Of a stretch of 64,000 nt of DNA, positions 18,006-27,239 are shown piece by piece. The DNA is taken from contig NZ_JACXAI010000005.1 of the NCBI RefSeq assembly GCF_014773385.1, forward strand, positions 124,001 through 188,000, in the 5' to 3' direction. The stretch comes from Metabacillus arenae (GTDB taxonomy: Bacteria > Bacillota > Bacilli > Bacillales > Bacillaceae). Every line of letters begins with the position of its first letter. Within the stretch, counting starts at the first letter, position 1. Under the pieces are notes generated by a model. It was not told the origin of the DNA and did not search any database. It saw only the letters and a program-made list of their open reading frames with translations. The position numbers and the translations under genes were made by a program.

Positions 18006-18494
18006 CTATTTCTTATTTGTTATAAAGGTACTAGGGATCACTACAGCAACAACTTCTCCACGTGCACAAAGCGTCTCATCCGCAAATACCTCTGTATGAA
18101 CTTTCCACTTTTTCGGGTGTATCTCTTCTGCAGTCCCAATGGCTTTTAGTGTGACTCCTTGAGGTGTTGGCTTTATAAAGTCTACATTTAACGAAGCAGT
18201 AACAAACCGAGGCGGTTCCGCTCCATCCCCTGGTTCATGGCCATTTTTCCGATGAAGCGCCAATGCAGCTGAACCAGTTCCATGACAGTCAATTAACGAT
18301 GCAATCACTCCGCCATAAACAAAGCCGGGAATTGCGGTATGGTCTTGAAGCGGCGTATAAATTGTAACAGTTCGATCCTCCAGCCAGCCAGTTCGAAAAT
18401 GATGGCCATTTTTATTCAACCCGCCGCACCCATAGCACCATGCAAAATCATCCGGATAATCATCTTGAATTGCTTTTTGCACCTTCTCCTCCAT
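18006..18494 (-). CDS. PaaI-type hot-dog thioesterase
   Basis: 162 residues with a single hot-dog fold: CYGCGGLNKNGHHFRTGW at the start, then the catalytic-helix region PGFVYGGVIASLIDCHG (about residues 54-70). Members hydrolyse acyl-CoA thioesters. The paired cysteines near the N terminus occur in many Firmicute members. No operon partner; substrate unknown. Confidence 0.85.
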   Translation of the reverse strand: MEEKVQKAIQDDYPDDFAWCYGCGGLNKNGHHFRTGWLEDRTVTIYTPLQDHTAIPGFVYGGVIASLIDCHGTGSAALALHRKNGHEPGDGAEPPRFVTASLNVDFIKPTPQGVTLKAIGTAEEIHPKKWKVHTEVFADETLCARGEVVAVVIPSTFITNKK

Positions 18495-18743
18495 TATTTC
18501 ACCTCAGAATAGAATGACATATTAATTACTTTTTAGTACACTAGATCAAGAAATTTATTCTAACAAAAATGCAGGTTCACAATAGACCAGTCCTGGGAGG
18601 TAAGAGTGGCTAGTCTTATGGGCTTGTCGACGAAGAGCTAACATCCTTGCACTTTTCATTCTCATTCATGACATTAGTCCTGCTAGCCCACAAATGAAAG
18701 AATCCTCTTCTTATTCAGTAATCTTTTTAAAATTCTTCAAAGC

Positions 18744-19811
18744 TTAATTCACCTTAATGCTGCTTATGCTACTACTCACCGTAACAACCCTATTTGTTTC
18801 TGCTGCTTCTAGCATGCCAAGAATTACGTTTAATGAAGATCGTGCCTCCTCACCTGAAACAATTGGAGGCTTGTCAAGGCGTACACATTCGATAAATGCG
18901 TCGATTATCCCACTGTTTGTTTGGTTGTCGTTTGTTTGGATGTTTTCTAATTTGTAATTTATTTTTTCTCCATCTTTTGTAATGACTTCTAATTGATATT
19001 CATGACTATGGTATATTTTCAGAATACCATTTTCGCAATAAATAATTGTACTATTGTCTTCTTCCCCGTAATATGTCCAGGAAAAAGAAGCTGTCCCTAA
19101 ACGTCCTTGTTTCGTCTTTAAGCTGCAAACAATGTTATCGCATACTTCGATGGGGTCTCCGGCTTCAGTGACTTTGTGGAGCGATCCTTGAAAGGCGCTG
19201 ACCTGCTCAATTTCGTCATCTAATAAGTAATGCAATAAATCAATTTTATGGATACCTAAATCACCTGCTACCCCAAAGCCCGAGCGGTCCTTTTTAAAAA
19301 ACCAGGTCCCGTTTGTTTTATTTATTCCCCAATGCTCCGGCCCTTTGTGTCCAAAAGTAGTTCTAAACGTAAGGACTTTACCAAGCACTTGATTTTCAAT
19401 CATTTTTTTAGCCTTTTGATGCGCGCGGGTTAATCGCTGGTTATGATCTACCATTAATATTTTGCCTGATTTCTTTTGGGCCTCGACTATTTGGTTTGCT
19501 TGGTCGATTGTTAGAGAAATTGGTTTTTCACATAAAACATGCTTACCATTAAGTAATGCTTTCGTAGAAAAGATGTGATGGTATTCATTTGATGAGCAAT
19601 CACTAACAACCTGTATAGTGGAATCTGCTAATAATTCATCAACGGAGTGTGCTGTGCTGCCTCCAAACATGTCAGCTAGCGTTGCAGCCCGTTCTGGATT
19701 TCTGTCATAAAAAACCATTTCGTTCACATATGGATTGGCTTTATATTCAGGTGCATGACGATTTTTAGCTATCGATCCACATCCAATAATACCTGCTTTT
19801 ATACGACGCAA
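18744..19811 (-). CDS. Gfo/Idh/MocA-family NAD-dependent sugar dehydrogenase
   Basis: 355 residues: N-terminal Rossmann domain with GIIGCGSIAKNRH (about residues 8-20), the hallmark EKP motif near residue 95 (LCEKPISLT), and the C-terminal alpha/beta domain with GDLGIHKIDLLHYL holding the catalytic His. The family oxidises or epimerises sugars such as myo-inositol. It starts 12 bases after the RbsC-like permease gene and is the last gene of that operon, so it probably acts on the imported sugar. Confidence 0.9.
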   Translation of the reverse strand: MRRIKAGIIGCGSIAKNRHAPEYKANPYVNEMVFYDRNPERAATLADMFGGSTAHSVDELLADSTIQVVSDCSSNEYHHIFSTKALLNGKHVLCEKPISLTIDQANQIVEAQKKSGKILMVDHNQRLTRAHQKAKKMIENQVLGKVLTFRTTFGHKGPEHWGINKTNGTWFFKKDRSGFGVAGDLGIHKIDLLHYLLDDEIEQVSAFQGSLHKVTEAGDPIEVCDNIVCSLKTKQGRLGTASFSWTYYGEEDNSTIIYCENGILKIYHSHEYQLEVITKDGEKINYKLENIQTNDNQTNSGIIDAFIECVRLDKPPIVSGEEARSSLNVILGMLEAAETNRVVTVSSSISSIKVN

Positions 19812-19823
19812 GCGAATCTCCCC

Positions 19824-20804
19824 CTATTCTCTCTTTTGGAAAACAACAGCAACAATGATAATTAATCCTTTTACAAATCCCTGAAGGTGAGGAGAAACAT
19901 TCATTAAGTTCATCATGTTATTAAGAATCCCTAAAATCAGCACACCAAACAAAGTACCGATCACCTTACCCCGGCCTCCAGTCATTCTTGTACCGCCAAT
20001 GATGACAGCCGCGATAGCATCTAACTCATATGCCATCCCTGAACTGGACGACGAAATAGAATTGAGGCGGGAGGTTTCAATAATAGCCGCCACACTTACT
20101 AACAAGCCTGCCAAGCTATATACCCCAAGCTTAACACGATCTACACGAATGGCTGAAAGAAGCGCAGCCTTTTCATTACTGCCAAGGGCATATACATAAC
20201 GGCCGAAACGAGTTTTATGCATTAATAGATAGACAAGCATGGTCATAATCAGGAAAATAATGATAGGGTAATCGACAATTCCGATATCACTGTTTGCAAT
20301 AGCGGTGAATCCGGAGACTTCCCCTGAGACGCTTCCGCCGTCAGCAATATATAATGCGATTGACCGCGCTGCAGCCATCATACCTAACGTGGCAATAAAC
20401 GAAGCAATTTTGCCTTTTGCGACCATTAATCCATTTAAAAAACCTGCAAAAGAACCTACGAATAATGCAGTTAAAATAGCAACAAGAATACTTCCTGACG
20501 CGTTTAAGGCTAGAACAGTCATTACACCGACAAATGCAAGGACAGAACCCACTGATAAATCAATACCGCCGGAAAGCATAACAACGGTCATACCTAATGC
20601 AACAATACCGATTATCGAAACCTGCATTAATATATTGAGTTGATTATTGATATCTAGAAATCTAGGACTGATCATTGCCGCAGCTATAAATATAATTAAG
20701 AATGCAATAATGACACTATATTCTGCCCATAGCCAGGAAAGGCGGCTTTTTGTAGTTGTTGATTTTGTTTGCTGATTGGATTCTTTCAGAACTGTATTAG
20801 CCAA
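19824..20804 (-). CDS. ABC sugar importer permease (RbsC-like)
   Basis: 326 residues from a TTG at 20804, chosen because GGGAGG lies 9 bases upstream and the TTG overlaps the ATPase stop by only 8 bases, a usual coupled arrangement; an ATG at 20837 lacks a site. About 8-10 membrane helices; GMTVVMLSGGIDLSVGS and the EAA-like GSNEKAALLSAI loop are typical of the ribose/galactofuranose permease family. Confidence 0.9.
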   Translation of the reverse strand: MANTVLKESNQQTKSTTTKSRLSWLWAEYSVIIAFLIIFIAAAMISPRFLDINNQLNILMQVSIIGIVALGMTVVMLSGGIDLSVGSVLAFVGVMTVLALNASGSILVAILTALFVGSFAGFLNGLMVAKGKIASFIATLGMMAAARSIALYIADGGSVSGEVSGFTAIANSDIGIVDYPIIIFLIMTMLVYLLMHKTRFGRYVYALGSNEKAALLSAIRVDRVKLGVYSLAGLLVSVAAIIETSRLNSISSSSSGMAYELDAIAAVIIGGTRMTGGRGKVIGTLFGVLILGILNNMMNLMNVSPHLQGFVKGLIIIVAVVFQKRE

Positions 20805-22308
20805 TTTTTTCGGCCTCCCTTTTCGAGCCAGTAGCATAACTCATAATTTTGTCTTCAGTTGCTGCTTCTCCCTTAAACCTGGCTGTTATTTCCCCTTGGT
20901 ACATCACATGAATGTTATGGCAAATTTTTAAGATTTCTGGCGCTTCTGAAGATAAAATAATGACCCCTTTTCCTTGCTCTGCTAATTCAACGATATGCTG
21001 ATAAATTTCTCGTTTCGCTCCTACATCAATACCCTGTGTCGGGTTATCAAAAATAATAATTTCTGTATTAACTTCAAGCCATTTTGCAATGATTACTTTT
21101 TGTTGATTCCCACCGCTCAGCTTGTCAATGGTGATGCTGGGGTTGTGTACTTTTATGTTCAGTTTTTGTTTATAGAACTCGAATTTCTCCTTTTCTATTT
21201 TCTCTTGGATAAATCCGGTCTTTTCAAAGTTGCCAATCGAAGATAAGCTCAAATTATGGATAACACTTAAATCTTTAATGATCGCATTTTCTTTTCGATC
21301 CTTTGGAACAAGCCCTATTCCTGCTTTTAAGGCTTTTCGCGGATGATCTACTTTTACAACCTGATTCTTTATTTTTATCTCGCCGGTGTATTTTTTACGG
21401 TAACCAAATAAGCTTTCAAAAAGCTCTGTTCTGCCATCCCCTGCTAGACCAGTGAAGCCTACAATTTCACCTTTTCGGACTGTAAAATGAATGTTCTTAA
21501 ATAATCCATCACTTAAATTTTTCACTTCTAATAAAATTGGACCAAACGAATGACCTTGTATGAATCGCTCTTCAGAAATTGTCTTTCCAACCATCAGCTT
21601 GGTGATTGTTTCTAGGCTTTCATTTTCGATCCTGCCAGTCCCAACTAATTCTCCGTCACGTAAAACGGTATAACGATCACAAATTTTCTTAATTTCCTTG
21701 AGCTTATGGGAGATATAAATAATAGAAACGCCAGATTTCTTGAGGTTCTTCATTAATTCAAATAACCGTTCAACTTCATGCTCTGCAAGTGAGGTTGTTG
21801 GTTCATCCATAATGATAAGCTTAGAGTTATGCAGCAAGGCTTTTGAAATCTCAATTAATTGTTTATAGGAGGTGTCTAAATTACGAACATATTCTTTCGG
21901 ATTAACTTTAACCCCGAGCTTAGCTAAAATTTCATTTGAATGGTTACACATATCTTCAACTTTTAAAAAACCTAACTTATTTCTAAGCTCAGAACCTAAA
22001 AACATATTTTCATAGACTTTAAGATCAGGCACCACATTAAGCTCTTGATGGATGAAGCTTATCCCATTGTCTTGTGAAACTCTTGGATTTGCCATTTTCA
22101 CATCAATGCCATTCATGTGAATGGTCCCTTTATTTGGTTGGTGAACACCTCCTAATATATTCATCAAGGTAGACTTTCCAGCCCCATTTTCCCCAAGCAA
22201 AGCATGAATTTCTCCCCGTTCCACATTCAGTGATACATTTTTTAAAACAGGTACACCGTTAAAAGACTTTTCAATATTGGTCATTGTCAACAATGGATTA
22301 GCAGCCAT
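20797..22308 (-). CDS. ABC sugar importer ATPase with two nucleotide-binding domains (RbsA-like)
   Basis: 503 residues with tandem ABC domains. The first has Walker A GENGAGKST near residue 38 and MDEPTTSLAEHE as Walker B. The second has the degenerate GLAGDGRTELF P-loop near residue 266 and LSGGNQQKV as signature near residue 400, the usual asymmetry of RbsA/MglA. It powers import through the RbsC-like permease. Confidence 0.93.
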   Translation of the reverse strand: MAANPLLTMTNIEKSFNGVPVLKNVSLNVERGEIHALLGENGAGKSTLMNILGGVHQPNKGTIHMNGIDVKMANPRVSQDNGISFIHQELNVVPDLKVYENMFLGSELRNKLGFLKVEDMCNHSNEILAKLGVKVNPKEYVRNLDTSYKQLIEISKALLHNSKLIIMDEPTTSLAEHEVERLFELMKNLKKSGVSIIYISHKLKEIKKICDRYTVLRDGELVGTGRIENESLETITKLMVGKTISEERFIQGHSFGPILLEVKNLSDGLFKNIHFTVRKGEIVGFTGLAGDGRTELFESLFGYRKKYTGEIKIKNQVVKVDHPRKALKAGIGLVPKDRKENAIIKDLSVIHNLSLSSIGNFEKTGFIQEKIEKEKFEFYKQKLNIKVHNPSITIDKLSGGNQQKVIIAKWLEVNTEIIIFDNPTQGIDVGAKREIYQHIVELAEQGKGVIILSSEAPEILKICHNIHVMYQGEITARFKGEAATEDKIMSYATGSKREAEKIG

Positions 22309-22384
22309 ATTTTTATCTCTCCTTTATAGGAAAAGAGGAAATACAATAACTGTCTACACACCTATTGCATTTCCCTGAATCTTA

Positions 22385-23359
22385 TTAGAATTTGGAATCC
22401 GGATTGTAATGCTCATCAACGTTCTCTTTTGTAACCTTAGTAGCTTCTTTGATAACCATCGTTTCTTCTGGTTCTTCACCCTTTGCCAAATCTGCTGCAA
22501 TTTTCACTGCATCTTTCACCATAGTTGGCGAATACAGGAATGTTGCCGAGATTAAGCCGTCTTCTTTAATATTTTCAAAAACTCCCTTGCCACCGCCGGC
22601 ACCTGTTACGAATTTAATATCCTCACGGCCAGCTTCTTTAATTGCTTGGAGCACACCTAGTGCCATTCCATCATCCTGTGTGAAAACAGCATCTATTTGC
22701 GAATGAGCTTGTAGAATATTTTGCATAACTTCCAAAGACTTTTCAGTTGAAAAATCTCCGCTTTGGGAAGCGATCACTTCAATCCCATCTTCACTTTCCA
22801 TAGCTTCTATAAAACCTGCACCGCGTTGCTCGGTTACTGAGCTAGGCGGGCCTGTAATTTCAACAACTTTTCCTTTCCCTTTCAATTGCTCAATAAAATA
22901 TTTTCCGGCATTTACCCCAATACCTTCATTGTCACCCTTTACAACCACAGTTGCTGCATCATTTTCTAATTCACGGTCAACGATGACTAATGGAATACCA
23001 GCATCTTTTACTTTTTGACCTACTGGAGATAATGCCGCTGACTCGATTGGAAGCATAACAATAACATCAACATCTTGTGAGATTAAATCATCGACATCGT
23101 TTGCTTGCTTGTTCGGATCAGCCGCATTGGTCATCACGTACTCAATACCGTCACTTTCTTTCAGTTCCTTCGCCTGATTTTCTGCTTCTTCAATTAATGC
23201 ACCCATCCAACCGTGTGTTGCAGATGGTAATGAAATACCGATTTTTAAATTATCGTCTCCATCGCCGCTTGCGCTGCTTTCCTCCTGACTGCATGCTCCT
23301 AATACAATGACTGTCATTAAAGACAAACATAAAACTAGTAATCTCTTCAAAAATTTCAC
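22385..23359 (-). CDS. ABC sugar-binding lipoprotein (RbsB-like)
   Basis: 324 residues with a lipoprotein signal (MKFLKRLL, LGAC lipobox, Cys at about 23) and the periplasmic-binding-protein type 1 fold: LPSATHGWMGALIEEAE, PIESAALSPVGQ, VIVDREL. It captures a pentose-like or other sugar outside the cell. First gene of the operon rbsB-rbsA-rbsC-Gfo. A MITE-like repeat (23374-23543) lies in its 5' leader, between the gene and the upstream palindromic operator at 23565. Confidence 0.92.
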   Translation of the reverse strand: MKFLKRLLVLCLSLMTVIVLGACSQEESSASGDGDDNLKIGISLPSATHGWMGALIEEAENQAKELKESDGIEYVMTNAADPNKQANDVDDLISQDVDVIVMLPIESAALSPVGQKVKDAGIPLVIVDRELENDAATVVVKGDNEGIGVNAGKYFIEQLKGKGKVVEITGPPSSVTEQRGAGFIEAMESEDGIEVIASQSGDFSTEKSLEVMQNILQAHSQIDAVFTQDDGMALGVLQAIKEAGREDIKFVTGAGGGKGVFENIKEDGLISATFLYSPTMVKDAVKIAADLAKGEEPEETMVIKEATKVTKENVDEHYNPDSKF

Positions 23360-23373
23360 CCCTTGGTTTTTTT

Positions 23374-23543
23374 GTTAGGCCCTCTTCTAAAAGATTGTTG
23401 TTATTTACAAATAATGGGTCTTAAATAAAGGCAATCGACGAATCATTGATTGCTTCTATTCTCACCTTTCACTTCAAGAAATAATTTATTCTTGAAGTGA
23501 GAAGCTTTGTTGCAGATAACAACAAGTTTGTGAAAACAGCCTT
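23374..23543. repeat. MITE-like repeat, family 1, copy A
   Basis: Left end TTAGGCCCTCTTCTAAAAGATTGTTGTT and right end AACAACAAGTTTGTGAAAACAGCCTTT are imperfect inverted repeats of about 27 bases. The inside carries a family 2 segment with a strong hairpin (CACTTCAAGAA/TTCTTGAAGTG). Same ends as copies at 23614 and 27298. Confidence 0.7.
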
Positions 23544-23564
23544 TCCTTAATTGCTCCCCTTTTG

Positions 23565-23578
23565 TGTAACCGATTACA
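23565..23578. promoter_or_regulatory. LacI-family operator upstream of the sugar ABC operon
   Basis: TGTAACCGATTACA, a near-perfect palindrome matching two sites in front of the adjacent lacI gene (24946-24959 and 25057-25070). LacI-family operators typically have the central CG or YR step. Confidence 0.75.
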
Positions 23579-23613
23579 TTTACATCTAAGGCCAGCGCTC
23601 AGCTATCAAATTT

Positions 23614-23792
23614 TTTAGGCCCTTTTCTATGTGTTTGTTGCTTTTAAGGTATAAGAGGAACCTAATGGCAACCGTGGATTGGCCGATTGCTTTAAGTCTC
23701 ACCTCTCGGCTCCTGCCTCAAGAGATACCTTTAATCTCGAAGTAATAGACCTTGTTTCAATAACAGCAATGTTTACGAAAACAGCTATTTTA
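23614..23792. repeat. MITE-like repeat, family 1, copy B
   Basis: Left end TTAGGCCCTTTTCTATGTGTTTGTTGCTTTT and right end AACAGCAATGTTTACGAAAACAGCTATTT. The inside shares GGCAACCG...CCGATTGCTTTAAGTCTCACCTCTC with family 2. It lies between the operator at 23565 and the lacI stop. Confidence 0.7.
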
Positions 23793-23921
23793 ATAGCAAA
23801 GCGCTGGTCTTAGCTGCCTTAACAGATTTGTGCATGTAATTTAACCTCTGACCTCTCAATTTCAGACTCTCGGATCTCGAACTATTACTTTGTATATATA
23901 TCAACAAAGTATGAAACTCCC

Positions 23922-24911
23922 TTATCCTAAAGTAGACTCGCGTATAACTAATTCATGATTTAATATCATACTTTCAACTTCTTCACCTTTTATTTTATTA
24001 ATCAACATTTTCGCAGCAATTTTCCCCATCTTATACATGGGCTGGGCTATTGTAGTTAGAGTAGGATTTGTCATATTGGAAAAATCAATTTTATCGAATC
24101 CTACAACCGCTATATCTTTCGGTACGTGCAGTCCATTACTGTTGATTTCTTTTAATGCTCCAATAGCCAATAGGTCAGATACAGCAAATACCGCAGTTGG
24201 GCGGTCCTTTAGATTTAATATTTTTTTCATTGTCTGTTGGCCATAGTCAAACCCTAGCTGCTCGGTATGAAAGATGTAATCCTTATTTAAAGGCAGATGA
24301 TGTTCTTCTAAAGCTTTCTGATAACCCATTTTACGTTCCCTTGCATATAGATATTTTTCATCTGAATTTATCAGAGCAATTTTTTCATGACCAATTTTGA
24401 TTAAATGCTTGACTGCCCGATAGGATGCTTCTTCATTATCTATCGTTACATATGGAATGCCGCTATCAACTGAGTATTCACTACACTGAATAATCGGATG
24501 CTTTTCAGCCAGTTTTGTTAATTTATCGGCATTTACAGCCGGATCCATCGAAATAATCCCATCCGCCATCTTTTTCCTAACTAAATCAAAATATATATTT
24601 TCCCTTTCAGGATTTGAATCCGTTTCACATAAAAGAATATTATAATTTTGGCTGATGGCAATGCTTTCAATCCCTTTAATGACTTCTAAATAGAAAGGGT
24701 TGAAAATGGTCGGAATTAATATTAATAGAATCCTGCTTTCTGAGTTCCTTAAATTTCTGCCCAGCATACTAGGTTCGTAATTTAATTTTTTAATCGCATC
24801 TTCAACTTTAATTCTTGTTTTTAAAGTTACTGTACTTTGCCCATTTAATACTCTAGAAACTGTTGCTACGGAAACTCCCGCCTGTTTAGCAACCTGCTGA
24901 ATGTTTGCCAT
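23922..24911 (-). CDS. LacI-family transcriptional regulator
   Basis: 329 residues: N-terminal LacI helix-turn-helix IQQVAKQAGVSVATVSRVLNG (residues 3-23) plus hinge, then a periplasmic-binding-like effector domain (FNPFYLEVIKGIE, VGFDKIDFSN). Its own promoter region holds two copies of TGTAAYYGATTACA, and a third lies before the rbsB-like gene, so it probably represses both itself and the importer/dehydrogenase operon until the sugar is present. Confidence 0.93.
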   Translation of the reverse strand: MANIQQVAKQAGVSVATVSRVLNGQSTVTLKTRIKVEDAIKKLNYEPSMLGRNLRNSESRILLILIPTIFNPFYLEVIKGIESIAISQNYNILLCETDSNPERENIYFDLVRKKMADGIISMDPAVNADKLTKLAEKHPIIQCSEYSVDSGIPYVTIDNEEASYRAVKHLIKIGHEKIALINSDEKYLYARERKMGYQKALEEHHLPLNKDYIFHTEQLGFDYGQQTMKKILNLKDRPTAVFAVSDLLAIGALKEINSNGLHVPKDIAVVGFDKIDFSNMTNPTLTTIAQPMYKMGKIAAKMLINKIKGEEVESMILNHELVIRESTLG

Positions 24912-24945
24912 CTTTTTATCCTACTTTCTTTGGCGGTACCATTTT

Positions 24946-24959
24946 TGTAATCGATTACA
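24946..24959. promoter_or_regulatory. LacI-family operator in front of lacI, site 1
   Basis: TGTAATCGATTACA, a perfect 14-base palindrome 35 bases upstream of the lacI ATG. Confidence 0.8.
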
Positions 24960-25056
24960 TTTTGATAGTAATATATGCCTAATTATCTGTCAATACAGAA
25001 AATTGGTTAAAATCAGACTTTTTTATTACCCCAAATGAATTTATATGTGTTAGAAA

Positions 25057-25070
25057 TGTAATTGATTACA
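25057..25070. promoter_or_regulatory. LacI-family operator in front of lacI, site 2
   Basis: TGTAATTGATTACA, one-base variant of site 1, centred 111 bases further upstream; the two could support DNA looping. Confidence 0.7.
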
Positions 25071-25205
25071 AAGGAGAAGGAACTTTTTCATTGAAATTGG
25101 TGTTTTTTATATCGATTTTTTCGACAAAAAAAGCTGGGGGAGTGTCGCTAATCTCTGCAGTAATACTTTCTTCGTATCAAAAAATTAGCAAGGTCAGCGA
25201 ATAGA

Positions 25206-25237
25206 CAAAAAGCCTGCCAATTTGTGATCAGCAGGCT
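25206..25237 (-). terminator. terminator of the glycerophosphodiesterase gene
   Basis: AGCCTGC at 25211-25217 pairs with GCAGGCT at 25231-25237; on the minus strand the stem is followed by TTTTTG. Confidence 0.75.
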
Positions 25238-25319
25238 AACTAAAGAGGGAGGAGGTTCATGACTTTGAACGAAGCTTTCCTTGAACAGGTGAGTGTCGTC
25301 TTAGCCAACACCTTTAATT

Positions 25320-26099
25320 TTAAGTTTGATGAATCATGTGGGTTAACCTGGCATTTCTTAAGGAAATAGCTTTTTTTGGAAAATCCGTCATAATGGCTTC
25401 TATGTTACCCATGTTTGATAGGTGTTCTAATTCCTTTTCATTATTAACTGTCCACACTCTGATACTAAAATCATCCGTACTTTTTCCAGTATATACTTCC
25501 TTTAATAATAGGTCTTTATGGAGATGTATTCCTTCTAATTCTAGACTTTGAACATATTCTAAAGGTCTGCTTAGTTTATTTACTAATAACCATGCAATGT
25601 TTGCACTTGGCTCTATTTTTTTCAATTTTAGTATCGAGGGTAAATGGAATGAAGAGTAGATCACTTTATCAGCATAATCAAATTGATGAACAATTGCTAA
25701 AACCTTTTCTTCAATACCTTCGTAAGGGAAAATATTTGTTTTCAATTCTATATTTAACTCAATCTGATAAGGTTTAATCAACTCTAAAACTTCTACAAGT
25801 GTCGGTATACGCTCTTTACGCCAAACATTTTTATCAAACCATTCTAAATTTGAGAATTTGGCGCCAGCACTGACTTGTTTTAATTCCTTTAAAGTATAGT
25901 CTTTCACATAGCCTGTTCCATCTGTCGTTCTATCGATTTTTTCATCGTGAATGACGACTACTTCGCCATCTTTCGTTAGCTGTACATCAAACTCAATACC
26001 ATCTACACCCAATTCTAATGCATGACGGAACCCTAATAACGTGTTTTCCGGCACGGTTCCCATGCATCCGCGGTGACCAAATATTTTAGGTTGTTTCAT
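25320..26099 (-). CDS. glycerophosphodiester phosphodiesterase (UgpQ/GlpQ-like)
   Basis: 259 residues from the ATG at 26099, which follows AAGGATAGG and places the conserved FGHRGCMGTVPENT motif at about residues 7-20. EFDVQLTKDG and VVIHDEKIDRTTDG supply the metal-binding Glu, Asp and catalytic His of the GDPD TIM barrel. No signal peptide, so the cytoplasmic UgpQ type, releasing glycerol-3-phosphate from glycerophosphodiesters. Single gene with its own terminator. Confidence 0.92.
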   Translation of the reverse strand: MKQPKIFGHRGCMGTVPENTLLGFRHALELGVDGIEFDVQLTKDGEVVVIHDEKIDRTTDGTGYVKDYTLKELKQVSAGAKFSNLEWFDKNVWRKERIPTLVEVLELIKPYQIELNIELKTNIFPYEGIEEKVLAIVHQFDYADKVIYSSFHLPSILKLKKIEPSANIAWLLVNKLSRPLEYVQSLELEGIHLHKDLLLKEVYTGKSTDDFSIRVWTVNNEKELEHLSNMGNIEAIMTDFPKKAISLRNARLTHMIHQT

Positions 26100-26147
26100 G
26101 ATCGACCCTATCCTTTCTATGATAAAAAGGAATAGAGAACAAAGCAT

Positions 26148-26400
26148 AATATTAAGCTTTATCCTCTGCCTTTATTTTATCTAATATATGATCCTGGATT
26201 TATTCTCCTCTTGCTGCTTTTCTCGAATTAATTTAACATTTATCTATTCTAATAAAACATTTTTTACAAAATCATTACATAAAAGCTAAAACAGATTAAT
26301 AGTAAGCGTTTTAATTAGTTAAAATTTACAATTAATTAAAAAAAGCTGCCTAAATAATTTGTCTTATGTATCCTATTCACCTGAAGGAAGCATTCATGCA
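26148..26400. other. AT-rich intergenic region
   Basis: Upstream DNA of the divergent glycerophosphodiesterase and small membrane-protein genes. A weak cre-like AAGCGTTTTAA near 26307 is not convincing. Nothing else supported. Confidence 0.4.
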
Positions 26401-26428
26401 TTGACTTGCTTTTTTCAGACGGTATAAA
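26401..26428 (+). promoter_or_regulatory. sigma-A-type promoter candidate
   Basis: TTGACT at 26401-26406 and TATAAA at 26423-26428 with a 16-base spacer, 115 bases upstream of the small membrane-protein gene. Confidence 0.45.
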
Positions 26429-26543
26429 GCAGCAGGATTCTGCTCCTTTGTATAGTTCATTAAGGAAACCGAAAATTTGCATAAAAAGACCAAAACGATA
26501 CAAATAATATTTATATACTATCTTTTAACTGGAAGGAGAAAAA

Positions 26544-26804
26544 ATGAGCACTCATACCAGAACTGAACTATCATTATTAAGTGAAGGTTTTTTGTCCTTA
26601 TTATTAACAGCTTGCTTTGGCATTTTTTGTTTAAAAACCTTTCATCCATTTCCTTGGCTTTCCTTTATCGGAGCCCCAATAGGACTTGCCATCATTGTAG
26701 CTTGTTGGGAAAACAAAAAAAACCGTTGGACAGTTTTTACTATAGGCTTACTATTTAATGCCATCATTTGGTCTATCGTATTTAATTGGCCTTTATTTTT
26801 CTAA
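26544..26804 (+). CDS. small membrane protein, three predicted helices
   Basis: 86 residues with a good ribosome site (GGAAGGAG, 7 bases before the ATG) and hydrophobic stretches at about residues 14-32, 38-52 and 62-82. I do not recognise the family. It ends in front of a strong terminator shared with the convergent cytochrome gene. Confidence 0.65.
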   Translation: MSTHTRTELSLLSEGFLSLLLTACFGIFCLKTFHPFPWLSFIGAPIGLAIIVACWENKKNRWTVFTIGLLFNAIIWSIVFNWPLFF

Positions 26805-26814
26805 ATAAATTTAT

Positions 26815-26854
26815 AAAACAGCCTGGGTTCCATCAATGGAAAGAGGCTGTTTTG
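26815..26854. terminator. bidirectional terminator
   Basis: AAAACAGCC at 26816-26824 pairs with GGCTGTTTT at 26845-26853, with A-run and T-run on the two sides, between convergent genes. Confidence 0.8.
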
Positions 26855-26894
26855 TGTTATATTTTCCAATTCATTATGTTTACCTATATAACCA

Positions 26895-27239
26895 TTACTT
26901 TTTCTGTGATAACCATTCAGCCACGATTGCAGCTTCTTCCTGTGAAATAACTCCTGCTGGCATAGCGCCTTTCCCATTATTAATAATTTCTTCTATTTCA
27001 TTTTGTCCATATTTCCCACCAACCTTCTCTAAAGGCGGTCCAGATCCTCCTTGTAGATTATTCCCATGGCAGGATGTACAGTTGCTATTTACAATTTCCT
27101 CTGGATTTCCGGCAGCTGTTTCTCCACCACCAGCATCTTCTGGCTGTGAAGGTTGAGCGCCTTCGTAAAAAAACAATAAAAATACTAAACATCCCGCAAG
27201 AACGATATTGATGACAGAAGTAATCCATATTTTTTTCAT
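26895..27239 (-). CDS. membrane-anchored cytochrome c (CccA/c550-like)
   Basis: 114 residues: an N-terminal anchor helix (residues 5-25, with an LAGC stretch that could alternatively act as a lipobox), an acidic linker, and a c-type haem domain with CTSCHG (about residue 53) and distal Met in GAMPAG (about residue 93). Similar layout to Bacillus CccA: small extracytoplasmic electron carriers feeding terminal oxidases. Single gene. Confidence 0.87.
   Translation of the reverse strand: MKKIWITSVINIVLAGCLVFLLFFYEGAQPSQPEDAGGGETAAGNPEEIVNSNCTSCHGNNLQGGSGPPLEKVGGKYGQNEIEEIINNGKGAMPAGVISQEEAAIVAEWLSQKK

Noticed and set aside
25259-25369. 36-codon plus-strand frame MTLNEAFLEQVSVV... with a strong GGGAGGAGG site
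   Set aside because: It overlaps the end of the glycerophosphodiesterase gene in antisense and the protein shows no coding character beyond the start.
26300-26320. CcpA cre site near AAGCGTTTTAA
   Set aside because: Only partial match to the cre consensus and lacking the second conserved half.
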